A stretch of 64,000 nt of DNA from CAZGSG01 sp964528095 (GTDB lineage Bacteria; Bacteroidota; Bacteroidia; Chitinophagales; Chitinophagaceae): positions 60,979 to 124,978 of the forward strand of contig CAZGSG010000001.1 of NCBI GenBank assembly GCA_964528095.1, read 5' to 3'. Below are positions 1 to 8,024 of the stretch, piece by piece. A model generated the notes under the pieces. That model searched no databases. It saw only the letters and a program-made list of their open reading frames with translations, and was not told where the DNA came from. A program made the position numbers and the translations under genes. The stretch's first letter is position 1. Every line of letters begins with the position of its first letter.

Positions 1-504
1 CAATACAATGCCCAGCCAGCCGATCCATGCAGCCATTTTTTTCGTGCTTAAAATTGAAACGGACCAGCATAACATGGCCAAACAGAACGTACCGGTATAT
101 ACATAATCGAATGCGTGATTCACGGCAAAACCATATCGCAGGATCGGCTTGATTGATTCAAGGGTTGCCGGGCTTGCATCTTTATAATGCTGAAGATATA
201 TCGGCAATGCGAGGCCATTTGTTGAAGCAGCAATCAGGACAGCTACCATGCCAATTGAGACCATTGCGAAACCAAGCATCGGCCAAAAATGATCAGTGCC
301 TATTTTTCGGGTAAGCCCCCAAAAACCTATCCATCCAAAAGGTAGCGACAGGATAGCGATAGCATGTGTGATCATGATCATGCCGGAAATCCTGATCAGG
401 TATTCAATATTACCACCTGCAGGATGTAGCACCATGGTAAAAACTAAAAGTATCGTAAAAATGATAAGCGCCAGCCCTGCTTTTTTCTCAAATAAATTGT
501 TCAT
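1..504 (-). CDS. Multi-spanning membrane protein, C-terminus beyond the window edge
   Basis: An open frame starts at the ATG complementary to 502-504 and runs 168 codons without a stop to the first base of the window, so the gene is incomplete. Four strongly hydrophobic stretches are visible, at about residues 9-27, 36-60, 70-93 and 130-150, with a short polar loop in between. No catalytic motif is seen. It lies 44 bases downstream of the Crp-type regulator gene on the same strand and is probably cotranscribed with it. It resembles the small four-helix membrane proteins (DUF4386-like) common in Bacteroidota, but I do not recognise it firmly. The function is unknown. Confidence 0.6.
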   Translation of the reverse strand, partial: MNNLFEKKAGLALIIFTILLVFTMVLHPAGGNIEYLIRISGMIMITHAIAILSLPFGWIGFWGLTRKIGTDHFWPMLGFAMVSIGMVAVLIAASTNGLALPIYLQHYKDASPATLESIKPILRYGFAVNHAFDYVYTGTFCLAMLCWSVSILSTKKMAAWIGWLGIVL

Positions 505-548
505 GCCGCAAACATAAACGGGCCTGTTGAATCATGCCTTGACGAAAA

Positions 549-1112
549 TCAAGAACTGATTTTTTTCCTGATACGACTCAGGGTTTCCGGTGTCATACCG
601 AGGTAAGAAGCGATATACTTCAATGGAAATTTTTGCAGCAGTATCGGTTTATTGGTCAGTAGCAATTCATATTTTTCTTCAGGCGAAAGCCGGTTATGCT
701 GATAATCCTGGTTCTGCAAAGCCTGCTCGAAAATCGTACCCAGCCGGAAAAACACATTGGAGATTTTTACCAGTTCATGAAAGTCGGCCGCACTCAGAGA
801 AAATATATCGCTTTCCTCGACGGCCTGGATCACCGCGGTAGACGGTTGCTGGCTGATAAAACTTTTATACTCGAATAACCAGTCGTTTTCTACAAACAGG
901 TTAATTGTTGCTTCAATACCATTGTCCTGTACAACATAGTGCCTGAATGCTCCGCGGTTGACAAAATAAAAATCACGACAGACCTGGCCTTCTTTTATCA
1001 GCAATTCATCTTTCGCTATAACGGTGTGCTTCAGCCGGTCTAAAACAAAGCTTATCTGCTGATCTGAAAACGGCCCAAACCGTTGGAGAGAATTGGTGAC
1101 AGGAGCATACAT
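549..1112 (-). CDS. Crp/Fnr family transcriptional regulator
   Basis: This 187-residue protein has the Bacteroidota type of Crp layout. A cyclic-nucleotide-binding-like beta-barrel covers about residues 10-120 (motif IKEGQVCRDFYFVNRGAFR), a dimer helix follows, and a short C-terminal winged helix ends in YIASYLGMTPETLSRIRKK, the DNA-recognition helix. No cysteine cluster for an iron-sulfur centre is present, so it is not an FNR-type oxygen sensor. Such proteins often control an adjacent transporter, oxidoreductase or membrane gene. Here the membrane protein immediately downstream is the likely partner. The ligand cannot be inferred. Confidence 0.88.
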   Translation of the reverse strand: MYAPVTNSLQRFGPFSDQQISFVLDRLKHTVIAKDELLIKEGQVCRDFYFVNRGAFRHYVVQDNGIEATINLFVENDWLFEYKSFISQQPSTAVIQAVEESDIFSLSAADFHELVKISNVFFRLGTIFEQALQNQDYQHNRLSPEEKYELLLTNKPILLQKFPLKYIASYLGMTPETLSRIRKKISS

Positions 1113-1179
1113 TATTAAATATAAAAAGAATCAATGGGACTTGCCTCCCGGAGTTTCCCATTTAAGGCAATCAGCCGAA

Positions 1180-1263
1180 AATTAATTAAAAAATCAAAAT
1201 GCAAAACAAACCCCGGCTTTCGGAGTGTCTTTTTAATTTTTAATTTTGCATTTTTAATTAATT
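1180..1263. repeat. Imperfect AT-rich inverted repeat behind the isoprenoid operon
   Basis: The left arm (1180-1206) and right arm (1244-1263) are reverse complements apart from a 7-base gap. The loop contains a CCCCGGC-rich core. The right arm overlaps the stop codon of the upstream minus-strand gene, so the structure may end transcription of that operon. Its layout (A/T arms around a G-rich loop) resembles the near-perfect inverted repeat at 56075-56174, which suggests one dispersed intergenic family. Confidence 0.55.
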
Positions 1264-2256
1264 ATACCATTGCCATAAAGAAGCCCCGATAAGCCCCATA
1301 ACATGTTGCTCTGTACTTTTGGGAATATCCATTCGGGCCACAGCTTTTACCAGGTTCTGAATGATCTGTTTTGCTGTTTTCTGTGCATGTAACTGCCCTT
1401 CCCATATTTTTAATAAACGATTATCAGTAAACGCGTCACGCTGTTGTAAAAAAATACGGGGGTCCCCGGAAGCGGCCAACATTAAAAATATATTCCACCT
1501 TCCTGCATCCAGGTCAGCCCAGAGATCCTTTGCATCGTCAATCAGCCAATAACAATTTCCTAATGCCTGTCCAGCCCGGCGCATATTTTTTAGTACAAGC
1601 GGATCTTTTATTCCTGCCTTGCGACTGGTCATTTCGGCCATTAATCGGAACGGCTCAGCCGATTTAAGATAAAGCGCTTTTTTTATTTGTGGCAGATTGG
1701 CTTCGGCAGAGAGTGAAGCGGAAGAAATAAAGATCTCTGCGGCAAACATTTTTTTGATAGTCTTTGAAAGTATTCCTGTTTTCTTTTCATTAGTGATCTC
1801 CGGGTCATGCAATATGCTGGCGGCAAGACTACTTAATAATGCTTCTACCGGTGTAGAAGGAGCATTGCCTGATTTTTTACCACTTATAAATGTCTGGAAG
1901 ACTTCCAGTGAAGCTGCTTTAGTGGCACCATCCATTTCATCGCATACATAATCGAACAGGCTGATGCCTAAATTAAATCGTCCGCACCATTCTGCAGCAT
2001 TGCCTGTCAATACAAAAGGAGAGCCTAGCATTTCTGCCAGTAGATTACCGGTCATTACACCAAACCCATATACGGAATCCAATAGTTTTTTTTCAAGAGC
2101 CGGAGAATGATCGATTGATTGGCCGGCCAGCGCATCGTTGAATAATATTTTTTCACGGAGGCCCGTATATTCTTTTAAATATTTTTCCGGCTGGGGCAGG
2201 CCGGCTTTTCCCCAGGTATCAAAAAACGCGGCTTGAAAATGGCTATGCCAATGCAT
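1258..2256 (-). CDS. Class I isoprenoid-synthase-fold protein (polyprenyl/squalene/phytoene synthase-like)
   Basis: 332 residues, all-helical in appearance. Two acidic motifs sit where class I prenyl synthases bind magnesium-diphosphate. The first, FDYVCDEMDG (residues 101-110), has Asp102, Asp106, Glu107 and Asp109. The second, LIDDAKDLWADLDAGRWN (about 238-255), closely resembles the second Asp-rich motif of trans-prenyltransferases. The first motif is not a textbook DDxxD, so the reaction cannot be named: prenyl chain synthesis, head-to-head condensation or terpene cyclisation are all possible. The start ATG overlaps the stop of the preceding cyclase-like gene (TAATG), which indicates translational coupling. 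No signal peptide, so it should be cytosolic. It is the last gene of a five-gene operon. Confidence 0.7.
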   Translation of the reverse strand: MHWHSHFQAAFFDTWGKAGLPQPEKYLKEYTGLREKILFNDALAGQSIDHSPALEKKLLDSVYGFGVMTGNLLAEMLGSPFVLTGNAAEWCGRFNLGISLFDYVCDEMDGATKAASLEVFQTFISGKKSGNAPSTPVEALLSSLAASILHDPEITNEKKTGILSKTIKKMFAAEIFISSASLSAEANLPQIKKALYLKSAEPFRLMAEMTSRKAGIKDPLVLKNMRRAGQALGNCYWLIDDAKDLWADLDAGRWNIFLMLAASGDPRIFLQQRDAFTDNRLLKIWEGQLHAQKTAKQIIQNLVKAVARMDIPKSTEQHVMGLIGASLWQWYN

Positions 2257-3374
2257 TATAGCACAGTGATTTTTATTTCTGATTCACCCGTAGCGGGTGA
2301 TACGGTTTCAGGGTTAAAAACGGGCCACTCTCCTTCAGAACTACCTTGTGCCTGTTGCCAGCGCTCCAATGCATAGCACGACATTGCAGTCGCAAATAAT
2401 CCTTGTTTGTCCTCTATAAATGTATTGCCACCACCACCGGTTTTTTTCCAGAGTATATCATGACTTGGATCCACAACACCTGGTGCAGGAATACGCATCG
2501 TAAAATCGCCGGCCCATCCGCCATTTTTTTCCTGTAAAGCAAGTAATGCTTTGCCGCAGCGGTCCATATTGGAATGATTGCCGGTATAAGCTAAATGCGT
2601 GAATGATTCGAGCGCCAGCGCAGTGGTAAAAGGATCCGACACCATCGATGATCCAAGACCATAACCACCGTCTTCCAGTTGCTCGCGCAATAATCCTCTT
2701 AGGAGCATATTAGCCGCTTCATCAGGCATACGGTATTTACATTTATACAAAGCACGCAATAAAATTGTTGTAGCATAATGCGGCCCCCGCCACCAGTATG
2801 AGTTGATGAAGCCTGCGCCGTTTTGCTGGTTTAGTAACCAGCTTAGTATGGCCGGTGTCTTTTCATTTTCCGGATCAGCGAGTACCGCGGCAGCGGAAAC
2901 ATCAGCATGCGCGGCCGTCCATCCATCTATAGATTGGCTGGCATCCGCTTTTATGTAATCACGAATGCCTGTATCTTCTTTAAATGTTGAAATACCATTG
3001 CCGGAAAAATGACTCCATAAGAAAGCCCTGCTTTCTTCCAGTTGTGCTGGTGACAACAGGTTGTTTTCCTGCAGCGCGAGCAAACACCAGGCAGTTGAAT
3101 CAGCATCGCAGGGAACCAGGGAACCATACGACCAGCCACCGGAAGAGTGGCGGGCCGCTGCTAAAAATTTTTCCGTTTTCCCAACAAGTTGTTTATCACT
3201 ACTGAGATTGCTGATATGCGCCAGTACAAATCCTGTGACCCAGGTAGCTGATTCACCGGCGAGCGTGGGAAAACCTTTCCACTGTCCACTCTTGTTGAGC
3301 GACCAGAGATGGTTTAATCCCTTATCAAGCGCGGCGCCTGTAGCGGTATGGTCCATTTTTTCTTTTATATCCAT
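2256..3374 (-). CDS. Squalene-cyclase/prenyltransferase-repeat protein (class II terpene cyclase-like)
   Basis: 372 residues carrying alpha/alpha-toroid repeats of the squalene-hopene cyclase type: GGWSYG (79-84), QNGAGFINSYW (184-194), DGGYGLG (235-241) and KNGGWAG (283-289). The position of the class II catalytic DxDD is filled by DADST (90-94), so the usual last aspartate is serine. At 372 residues it is about half the length of a bifunctional hopene cyclase and is closer to a single beta-domain-like toroid. With the adjacent class I isoprenoid-fold enzyme it suggests a prenyl chain made by one protein and folded or transferred by the other. The start overlaps the preceding gene by 10 bases and its ribosome site lies inside that gene's glycine codons. 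The product is unknown. Confidence 0.72.
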   Translation of the reverse strand: MDIKEKMDHTATGAALDKGLNHLWSLNKSGQWKGFPTLAGESATWVTGFVLAHISNLSSDKQLVGKTEKFLAAARHSSGGWSYGSLVPCDADSTAWCLLALQENNLLSPAQLEESRAFLWSHFSGNGISTFKEDTGIRDYIKADASQSIDGWTAAHADVSAAAVLADPENEKTPAILSWLLNQQNGAGFINSYWWRGPHYATTILLRALYKCKYRMPDEAANMLLRGLLREQLEDGGYGLGSSMVSDPFTTALALESFTHLAYTGNHSNMDRCGKALLALQEKNGGWAGDFTMRIPAPGVVDPSHDILWKKTGGGGNTFIEDKQGLFATAMSCYALERWQQAQGSSEGEWPVFNPETVSPATGESEIKITVL

Positions 3375-3943
3375 CCTCCTCCTCCTCCTCCAGCGGGTGG
3401 GCTGGGATCTACAAAATCTGAATTATTAGTAGAAAGGCTTTGTCCTGATTTAGTTGTCACGGCACCGGTACTGCCATTCCAGTTTACAAACCGCCCGCCA
3501 TCATCACGAAATTTTGGAAAGTCATCGGAAGTAGGCGGCGTTGCTCCTGCTGTACGGTAACAATGATTTTCGAAAGCTTCGGAATCCAGTTCTGTGCCAC
3601 CACACGAATGTACTATTTCGTGAAATACAATCGCGTCAAAACGTGCCTGGGTGCTGCCGAAGGCGGAAGGAGTGAGCGTGATCTCGTTTCCGGATGTCTG
3701 GCCTACAATACTGTCTCCCAGGTTACCACATTTCCATACCACATCCTTATCAGCCCGTTTAATGGCATTCTTAAGATCTGTCAACCCGTTCAGGTTACAA
3801 TTGTCAACCTTAATAAAGATGCGATCGAGTGCGGCGGCGATAGCATTCACCTGTGATTGATTACAGGTTGGTTCGCTGCGGCTACAGCCTCCATGCCATG
3901 CGGTTTCAACGCAGTTAGTGCGTACACGTATAGAGCTAACCAT
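3365..3943 (-). CDS. Small HExxH zinc-protease-like protein with Cys-rich N-terminus and oligo-Gly tail
   Basis: 192 residues from the ATG at 3943, chosen because AAAGGAGG stands just before it and the frame overlaps the upstream gene by 8 bases. The sequence HEIVHSCGG (108-116) is a classic HExxH zinc site. Acidic residues Glu118, Glu122 and Glu125 downstream could be the third ligand. The N-terminal 30 residues hold four cysteines, counting that of EPTCNQ, in a CVETAWHGGC context. The C-terminus is PPAGGGGGGWI. The glycine codons are GGA repeats that also form the ribosome-binding site of the next gene. No signal peptide is seen. It could be a protease maturing another product of the operon, or a catalytically idle metal-binding protein. 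Confidence 0.65.
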   Translation of the reverse strand: MVSSIRVRTNCVETAWHGGCSRSEPTCNQSQVNAIAAALDRIFIKVDNCNLNGLTDLKNAIKRADKDVVWKCGNLGDSIVGQTSGNEITLTPSAFGSTQARFDAIVFHEIVHSCGGTELDSEAFENHCYRTAGATPPTSDDFPKFRDDGGRFVNWNGSTGAVTTKSGQSLSTNNSDFVDPSPPAGGGGGGWI

Positions 3944-4370
3944 TTTTAACCTCCTTTCTTTTTGGCTTAACAATAAAATCAGCGAATTGCCAGAGTACGC
4001 AGGACCCTCCTTCCAGGGTAAGTGTATCACCACCCTTATCAATATTATAGGACCCGATCAATGCCTGGCTTGCATGCGGATCAGCATCCATCATTGTTGC
4101 TTCAAAGGAAACAGCAATGGGTTGAAGATTAATATTGACCTCGTACTGGAATTTTATGGAACCGCTCTTGTCATCGATCTTGCCGGCAACCGGTCCTGTT
4201 TGCGCTAACCGTTTCACCGGCGCGCAGCAACCACCTTCACCCGGTGTAAAAAAGTAAACAGAGAAATCGCCGTTGATCTTGGAGCCGGTGCTTTTAAGGT
4301 CCAGTATCAATAACGCTTCAGGTCCTGAAACGTCTAATAATTTTCCTTCCCATTTTCCATCAACTTTCAT
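3936..4370 (-). CDS. Lipocalin-sized beta protein, second of a paralogous pair
   Basis: 144 residues, starting at the ATG complementary to 4370, which is preceded by a strong AAGGAGG. A further-upstream in-frame start is ignored because it would lie deep in the neighbouring gene. It opens with GKWEGKLLDVSGPEALLILDL, a pattern shared with the next gene upstream (GKWLGRMIDIRGFEGNIVISL), so the two are diverged tandem paralogues. Alternating hydrophobic residues, frequent glycines and the ending GGSCVLWQFADF suggest a small beta-barrel of the lipocalin-like kind. A Cys-Cys pair (GGCCAPVKR) lies near the middle. There is no signal peptide. It could bind a hydrophobic isoprenoid made by the operon, but that is inference from context only. 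Confidence 0.6.
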   Translation of the reverse strand: MKVDGKWEGKLLDVSGPEALLILDLKSTGSKINGDFSVYFFTPGEGGCCAPVKRLAQTGPVAGKIDDKSGSIKFQYEVNINLQPIAVSFEATMMDADPHASQALIGSYNIDKGGDTLTLEGGSCVLWQFADFIVKPKRKEVKNG

Positions 4371-4830
4371 GATCGCCTCCTTCTTTTTTTGTGTTTGTAG
4401 AATTGGATGGTGTAGTTGTAGGTTTAGCAACAGCTTCTGTGGCCATCGCCACGGATTTGATCGGCCGGTTGAGCGTAGCGCAGATCACGCCGCCCCGGAG
4501 AGGTGAGAATCCTCTTCCGGAAATTGCATAAGTGCCTTTTAGCCCCAGGCCACCTTCTTTTAATTTTGCCGGCTTTCCGTTTAGCACGATAAGCACCGAT
4601 TCTTTCTCACCCACTGATGCGGAGAGTTGCAGGCCTTCTTTCGTGAGACTTCCTTTAATATCACCACGGAATTCGGAAGATGCGTGATTGGTGCCAATAG
4701 TCGCAACGCAAGAACCAGTTATATCACCGTCTTTTTTGTTTTGTTGAAGGCTGATAACAATATTCCCTTCAAAACCGCGGATGTCGATCATTCGACCCAG
4801 CCATTTTCCTTGTATAGAGTCGTCAATCAT
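4360..4830 (-). CDS. Lipocalin-sized beta protein, first gene of the isoprenoid operon
   Basis: 156 residues preceded by TAAGGAGG at ideal spacing. The N-terminal two thirds are a glycine-spaced beta-rich domain (GKWLGRMIDIRGFEGNI, then GDITGSC, FRGDIKG, LGLKGTYAISG). The last 25 residues are low-complexity (AVAKPTTTPSNSTNTKKEGG), a flexible tail. It ends 11 bases inside the next gene, which is its paralogue. No signal peptide or membrane segment, so it is probably cytosolic. It is the promoter-proximal gene of the five-gene minus-strand unit that continues through an HExxH protein and two isoprenoid-enzyme-like proteins. No family is recognised. Confidence 0.6.
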   Translation of the reverse strand: MIDDSIQGKWLGRMIDIRGFEGNIVISLQQNKKDGDITGSCVATIGTNHASSEFRGDIKGSLTKEGLQLSASVGEKESVLIVLNGKPAKLKEGGLGLKGTYAISGRGFSPLRGGVICATLNRPIKSVAMATEAVAKPTTTPSNSTNTKKEGGDHES

Positions 4831-5280
4831 AGTGCCTCCTTAGTTGTTTTAAAAACAGGTTATAAAATAATTGTTCAATTCGGCAGGAGCACAACTATTA
4901 CTGCATAGTAGTAGCTATACCCTGAAATTTATTTACCGGGAGTGTTGATCTAGATTTTGTGATTTAGACAATAAGATTTATCTAACTGTTTGTGAACAGT
5001 TTTGTAAACAGACTACTAAAGAGGAGCATAAAATAAATCCTGGCTTTACTGGCTAATTAAATCCTCGGAGTAAATACCCGGCCAGTTAAAAAATTGGTAC
5101 GCCCTGAATGGTTTTCTTCAGGCAGAGTAATTTAATGGGACTGTACGTTTGAATTGATAGGGGATAGTGTAAATGTATAATCATTGAAAGCTGAAAACAA
5201 TACCACATTAGTGGTATTTATAAAATGTTAGCTGCGCTATTTATACAAAGCTTGTCTCACTCATCCTGGTGATAGAATAA
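4831..5280. other. Intergenic leader of the isoprenoid operon
   Basis: 450 bases without a convincing gene. It separates the operon reading leftward from the end of the esterase gene at 5281 and must hold the operon promoter. Apart from the dyad at 4984-5001, nothing is recognised. It is AT-rich. Confidence 0.5.
4984..5001. promoter_or_regulatory. Candidate operator dyad upstream of the isoprenoid operon
   Basis: AACTGTT-TGTG-AACAGTT is a perfect 7-base dyad with a 4-base spacer. A partial third copy (AAACAG) follows at once. It lies about 155 bases before the first operon gene, in otherwise unstructured DNA. It may bind a dimeric regulator such as the nearby Crp-type protein, though the sequence is not the Crp consensus. 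Confidence 0.3.
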
Positions 5281-6771
5281 TCAGAATCCTGACTTCGTTA
5301 AAAAATCGGCTCTAAGTCTGGCCACCTCGGGTGAGTATGTTGCATCAAACCAGATAAAATGCCCTGCACCATTTAGTGGTTGAAATTCAATATTCTTATT
5401 TCCTGCTTTCAACATTTCATCTACAAATAGTTTGGCGGAGGAATAGGGAACGTTTTTGTCCGCTGTACCATGAATGATTAATGTTGGCGGCATATTTTTT
5501 TTAATAAGATAAACCGGGGAAATTTCTTTAACCATGTTTTTATCTTTCAGGTCTTTTCTGATCCAGGCCGTTGTTCGATCAGTCAGATCATAAACGCCTG
5601 AATTGACCAGCAACAAATTCGGGGCGGGACTATAGTTGGGATTATCGGTCTTTTCATTCCATTTATCAGCCAATGCAGCAGCTAATATTAAATGACCTCC
5701 TGCTGAGTTGCCAGACGCCACAATTTTATCGGGATCGATATTATATTTATTGGCATTCTGTCTTAACCAGCGAATCGCGGATTTTGCATCCATTACAGCA
5801 TCAAAAGGCAATGTGCCATGCCTGCCATAGGTCCTGTATTCTACCGCGCAGGCCAACCACCCTTTTTTCGCATAGTTTTCACAAGCGTTAAAAAACCAGT
5901 CAGGCTTTCCTTCCGACCAGCTTCCGCCATGAAAATAGATGATCACGGGTCTTTTATTACCATTCATTAAACTATCCGGTAAAAATAAATGCAGGTCCAG
6001 TTGAAAAGGACCAACAGTTTTATAGGAAGATATTAAGTGCCCTTTCCGCCCTATAGAATCTTCTGAATAGATGGTATTTATCCTGCCCCGGTAGTCAGCG
6101 TTTTTACAGGTCGACTCAAACTGCCGGTAAATAGTTTGAATATTCTTTATCCCGTTATTATCAATATGACTGTAGAGATAGTCGAATTGCCAGAACTCTT
6201 TACATTGTTGATTTGAGATAAATGTTGGTATTAACTTCCAGGCGGCATTGAGCTGTTTATTATCCTGGGTTTTATATACCGGTCGTTTAAGCTCAATATT
6301 TATCCGGGATGAAAGAAAAGCTTTTAAATAACTGGTGAAATCCGTGTTGGTCAGCAATTCGGGTTTGTTGAAATCTGCAAGATTTTTTTTAAGTCTTCCC
6401 GGAATTATTGAATACCCTGCTGATGGTTTTCCTGTATAGATCTCATGGTTTACGAGGTACTCAGCAAGTAGTTTGTCAAAATAATACCTGATTTCCAGTT
6501 GTTGTTCCAGGACATATTGAGGGTCGAGATTTTCCCTGTGCTTATTCAGCGCTGTAGTGAAAATTTTTCTGACCGAATCAATTTTTGAAGTAAACGATTT
6601 TTCCGGCAGGGAATGAATTTTAGCGTAGTTAGGATAAAAATCAGCTGTAAATTCTTTTCCTGCAATCTTTAATTCCGATAAGTACTCCTGTTGTTGAGCC
6701 GAGACTTCTGTTGACTGTGCCCTGACTCTATTAATAGATAGCAGGAATAAAAATATAAGTAGTAGTCGCAT
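5281..6771 (-). CDS. Secreted alpha/beta hydrolase (esterase/lipase) with long N-terminal extension
   Basis: The start at 6771 gives a clean signal peptide (MRLLLIFLFLLSINRVRAQ), so 496 residues are used rather than a slightly longer frame. Residues about 240-496 are an esterase of the BD-FAE/acetyl-hydrolase kind. The oxyanion motif HGGSW is at 281-285 and the nucleophile motif GNSAGG at 354-359. A late Asp lies in IIHGTADKNVP and the catalytic His in GAGHFIWF. The N-terminal 220 residues resemble the helical N-terminal regions of secreted Bacteroidota thioredoxin-family proteins and are not needed for the hydrolase fold. The protein should be periplasmic or outside the cell. The substrate is unknown. 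The gene stands alone. Confidence 0.82.
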   Translation of the reverse strand: MRLLLIFLFLLSINRVRAQSTEVSAQQQEYLSELKIAGKEFTADFYPNYAKIHSLPEKSFTSKIDSVRKIFTTALNKHRENLDPQYVLEQQLEIRYYFDKLLAEYLVNHEIYTGKPSAGYSIIPGRLKKNLADFNKPELLTNTDFTSYLKAFLSSRINIELKRPVYKTQDNKQLNAAWKLIPTFISNQQCKEFWQFDYLYSHIDNNGIKNIQTIYRQFESTCKNADYRGRINTIYSEDSIGRKGHLISSYKTVGPFQLDLHLFLPDSLMNGNKRPVIIYFHGGSWSEGKPDWFFNACENYAKKGWLACAVEYRTYGRHGTLPFDAVMDAKSAIRWLRQNANKYNIDPDKIVASGNSAGGHLILAAALADKWNEKTDNPNYSPAPNLLLVNSGVYDLTDRTTAWIRKDLKDKNMVKEISPVYLIKKNMPPTLIIHGTADKNVPYSSAKLFVDEMLKAGNKNIEFQPLNGAGHFIWFDATYSPEVARLRADFLTKSGF

Positions 6772-6916
6772 GAGTTGGTTTAACGGGTAAGCGTTTACCA
6801 ATTCAAAATACTACAATTTGAACAGTTTGACAATATAACATACTCGTATAGGGGTTTAAGGATAGGCTACCTTAAAACCTTAAATAATAATACCAGGTCT
6901 GTTGTTTGTATTCGTA

Positions 6917-7567
6917 CTATTGGGTTATTTGATCGCTATTTAATAGCTCTTTTAATTCCAGGTCTTTATCAGTCAGTAGATCAATAACTGTTTTACCCTC
7001 TGCGTTGGGGATGCTTTTATCCGCCCCGGCATGAATTAATAGGCGCACGCATTCCAAACAATCACGCAGGCTATTTGTACCCCCATTCTTTAATCCATGT
7101 ACAGCCCAGAAGAGTGGGGTGGATTTAAAATCGATACATCGCTTATTAATTTCGGCTCCCTCCTGTAAAAGTCTTCGCACAACCTTATCTCTTCCGCACC
7201 ACGCTGCCCAGTGTAATGCGGTACCTCCATGTGTTCCTGCATGATTGATATTGGCCCCATTCTCTATATACAAAATTGCGAGCTGGTCTGCTTGCAGGCT
7301 TGATGCGGCAATAAGAGGACTGTCTTTTTTTTCTATTAACTCATTGCCATTAATAGTTGCGCCAAATTCCAGGAATATCTTTGCCATTTTAACACCTTCC
7401 GCGTCAGTATATTTTCCGGAAAATACTCCGTCGCAGATCCTGTGCAGTGGGTGAGCTTTTGTAGTGTTCACCTCGTCATATGGAATGCCTTCATTGGCAA
7501 GATCCGGGTTAGCTGAAAGAGCCTGTTCAATGCGCTTGTAATCTTTGTTATCGATGAGCTTTTTCAT
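6917..7567 (-). CDS. Ankyrin-repeat protein
   Basis: 216 residues from the ATG at 7567; a TTG five codons earlier is also possible. Four to five ankyrin units are visible, best in GTALHWAAWCGRDKVVRRLL, with TPLFWAVHGLKNGG and CVRLLIHAGADKSIPNAEGKT as further units. There is no signal peptide or membrane segment, so it is a cytosolic protein-binding module. The N-terminal unit (residues 1-30) resembles the start of the short ankyrin-like open frame at 17852. No partner is suggested by the neighbours, which are unrelated secreted hydrolases. Confidence 0.85.
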   Translation of the reverse strand: MKKLIDNKDYKRIEQALSANPDLANEGIPYDEVNTTKAHPLHRICDGVFSGKYTDAEGVKMAKIFLEFGATINGNELIEKKDSPLIAASSLQADQLAILYIENGANINHAGTHGGTALHWAAWCGRDKVVRRLLQEGAEINKRCIDFKSTPLFWAVHGLKNGGTNSLRDCLECVRLLIHAGADKSIPNAEGKTVIDLLTDKDLELKELLNSDQITQ

Positions 7568-7720
7568 TTTCACGTTCTTCAATTTTTGATTACGTAAAGC
7601 TGGTGTAAATAATGCAGATCAGGGTTGATTACAATCAAGAAACAAAGTTAAGCCCGTTTTTGCACTGATAGATGCTGAGAATTGTTCTTCTTGTTCCTGC
7701 GCCACTAATATGGCAACAGG

Positions 7721-7957
7721 TTTCACACAGAGCTAAGGAGATAATGAGATAAGGCAGACTTAAGCTATTTGCATATGCTTTATTAGGAGATGAAACGAGC
7801 TAAGGAGGTTTTTCACTGACGTGAAAAGCAGTCGTTGATCAGGGTGCTGTTTTCACGTCAGTGAAAACGCTCTGTTAGCTCTTTATTTCAACCGATAATA
7901 AATGTATAAATAGCCGGGCTATTCATTAGCTCATTCACTCCTTAGCTCTGTGTGAAA
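7721..7957. repeat. Nested inverted-repeat element, about 240 bases, non-coding
   Basis: The outer arms are perfect 20-base reverse complements: TTTCACACAGAGCTAAGGAG at 7721-7740 and its complement at 7938-7957. Inside lies a second perfect pair, TTTTCACTGACGTGAAAA at 7810-7827 and its complement at 7850-7867. The decamer AGCTAAGGAG also recurs at 7798-7807. No open frame is carried. The whole can fold into one long two-stage hairpin and looks like a miniature transposable or dispersed intergenic element. It fills most of the 440-base gap between the ankyrin gene and the next esterase. Confidence 0.65.
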
Positions 7958-8024
7958 TATCTTTCTATATTTTTGAGCTCCAGGCATTAAGAAAAGAAGA
8001 TCGATGAAAACCACTAGCCAGTTA

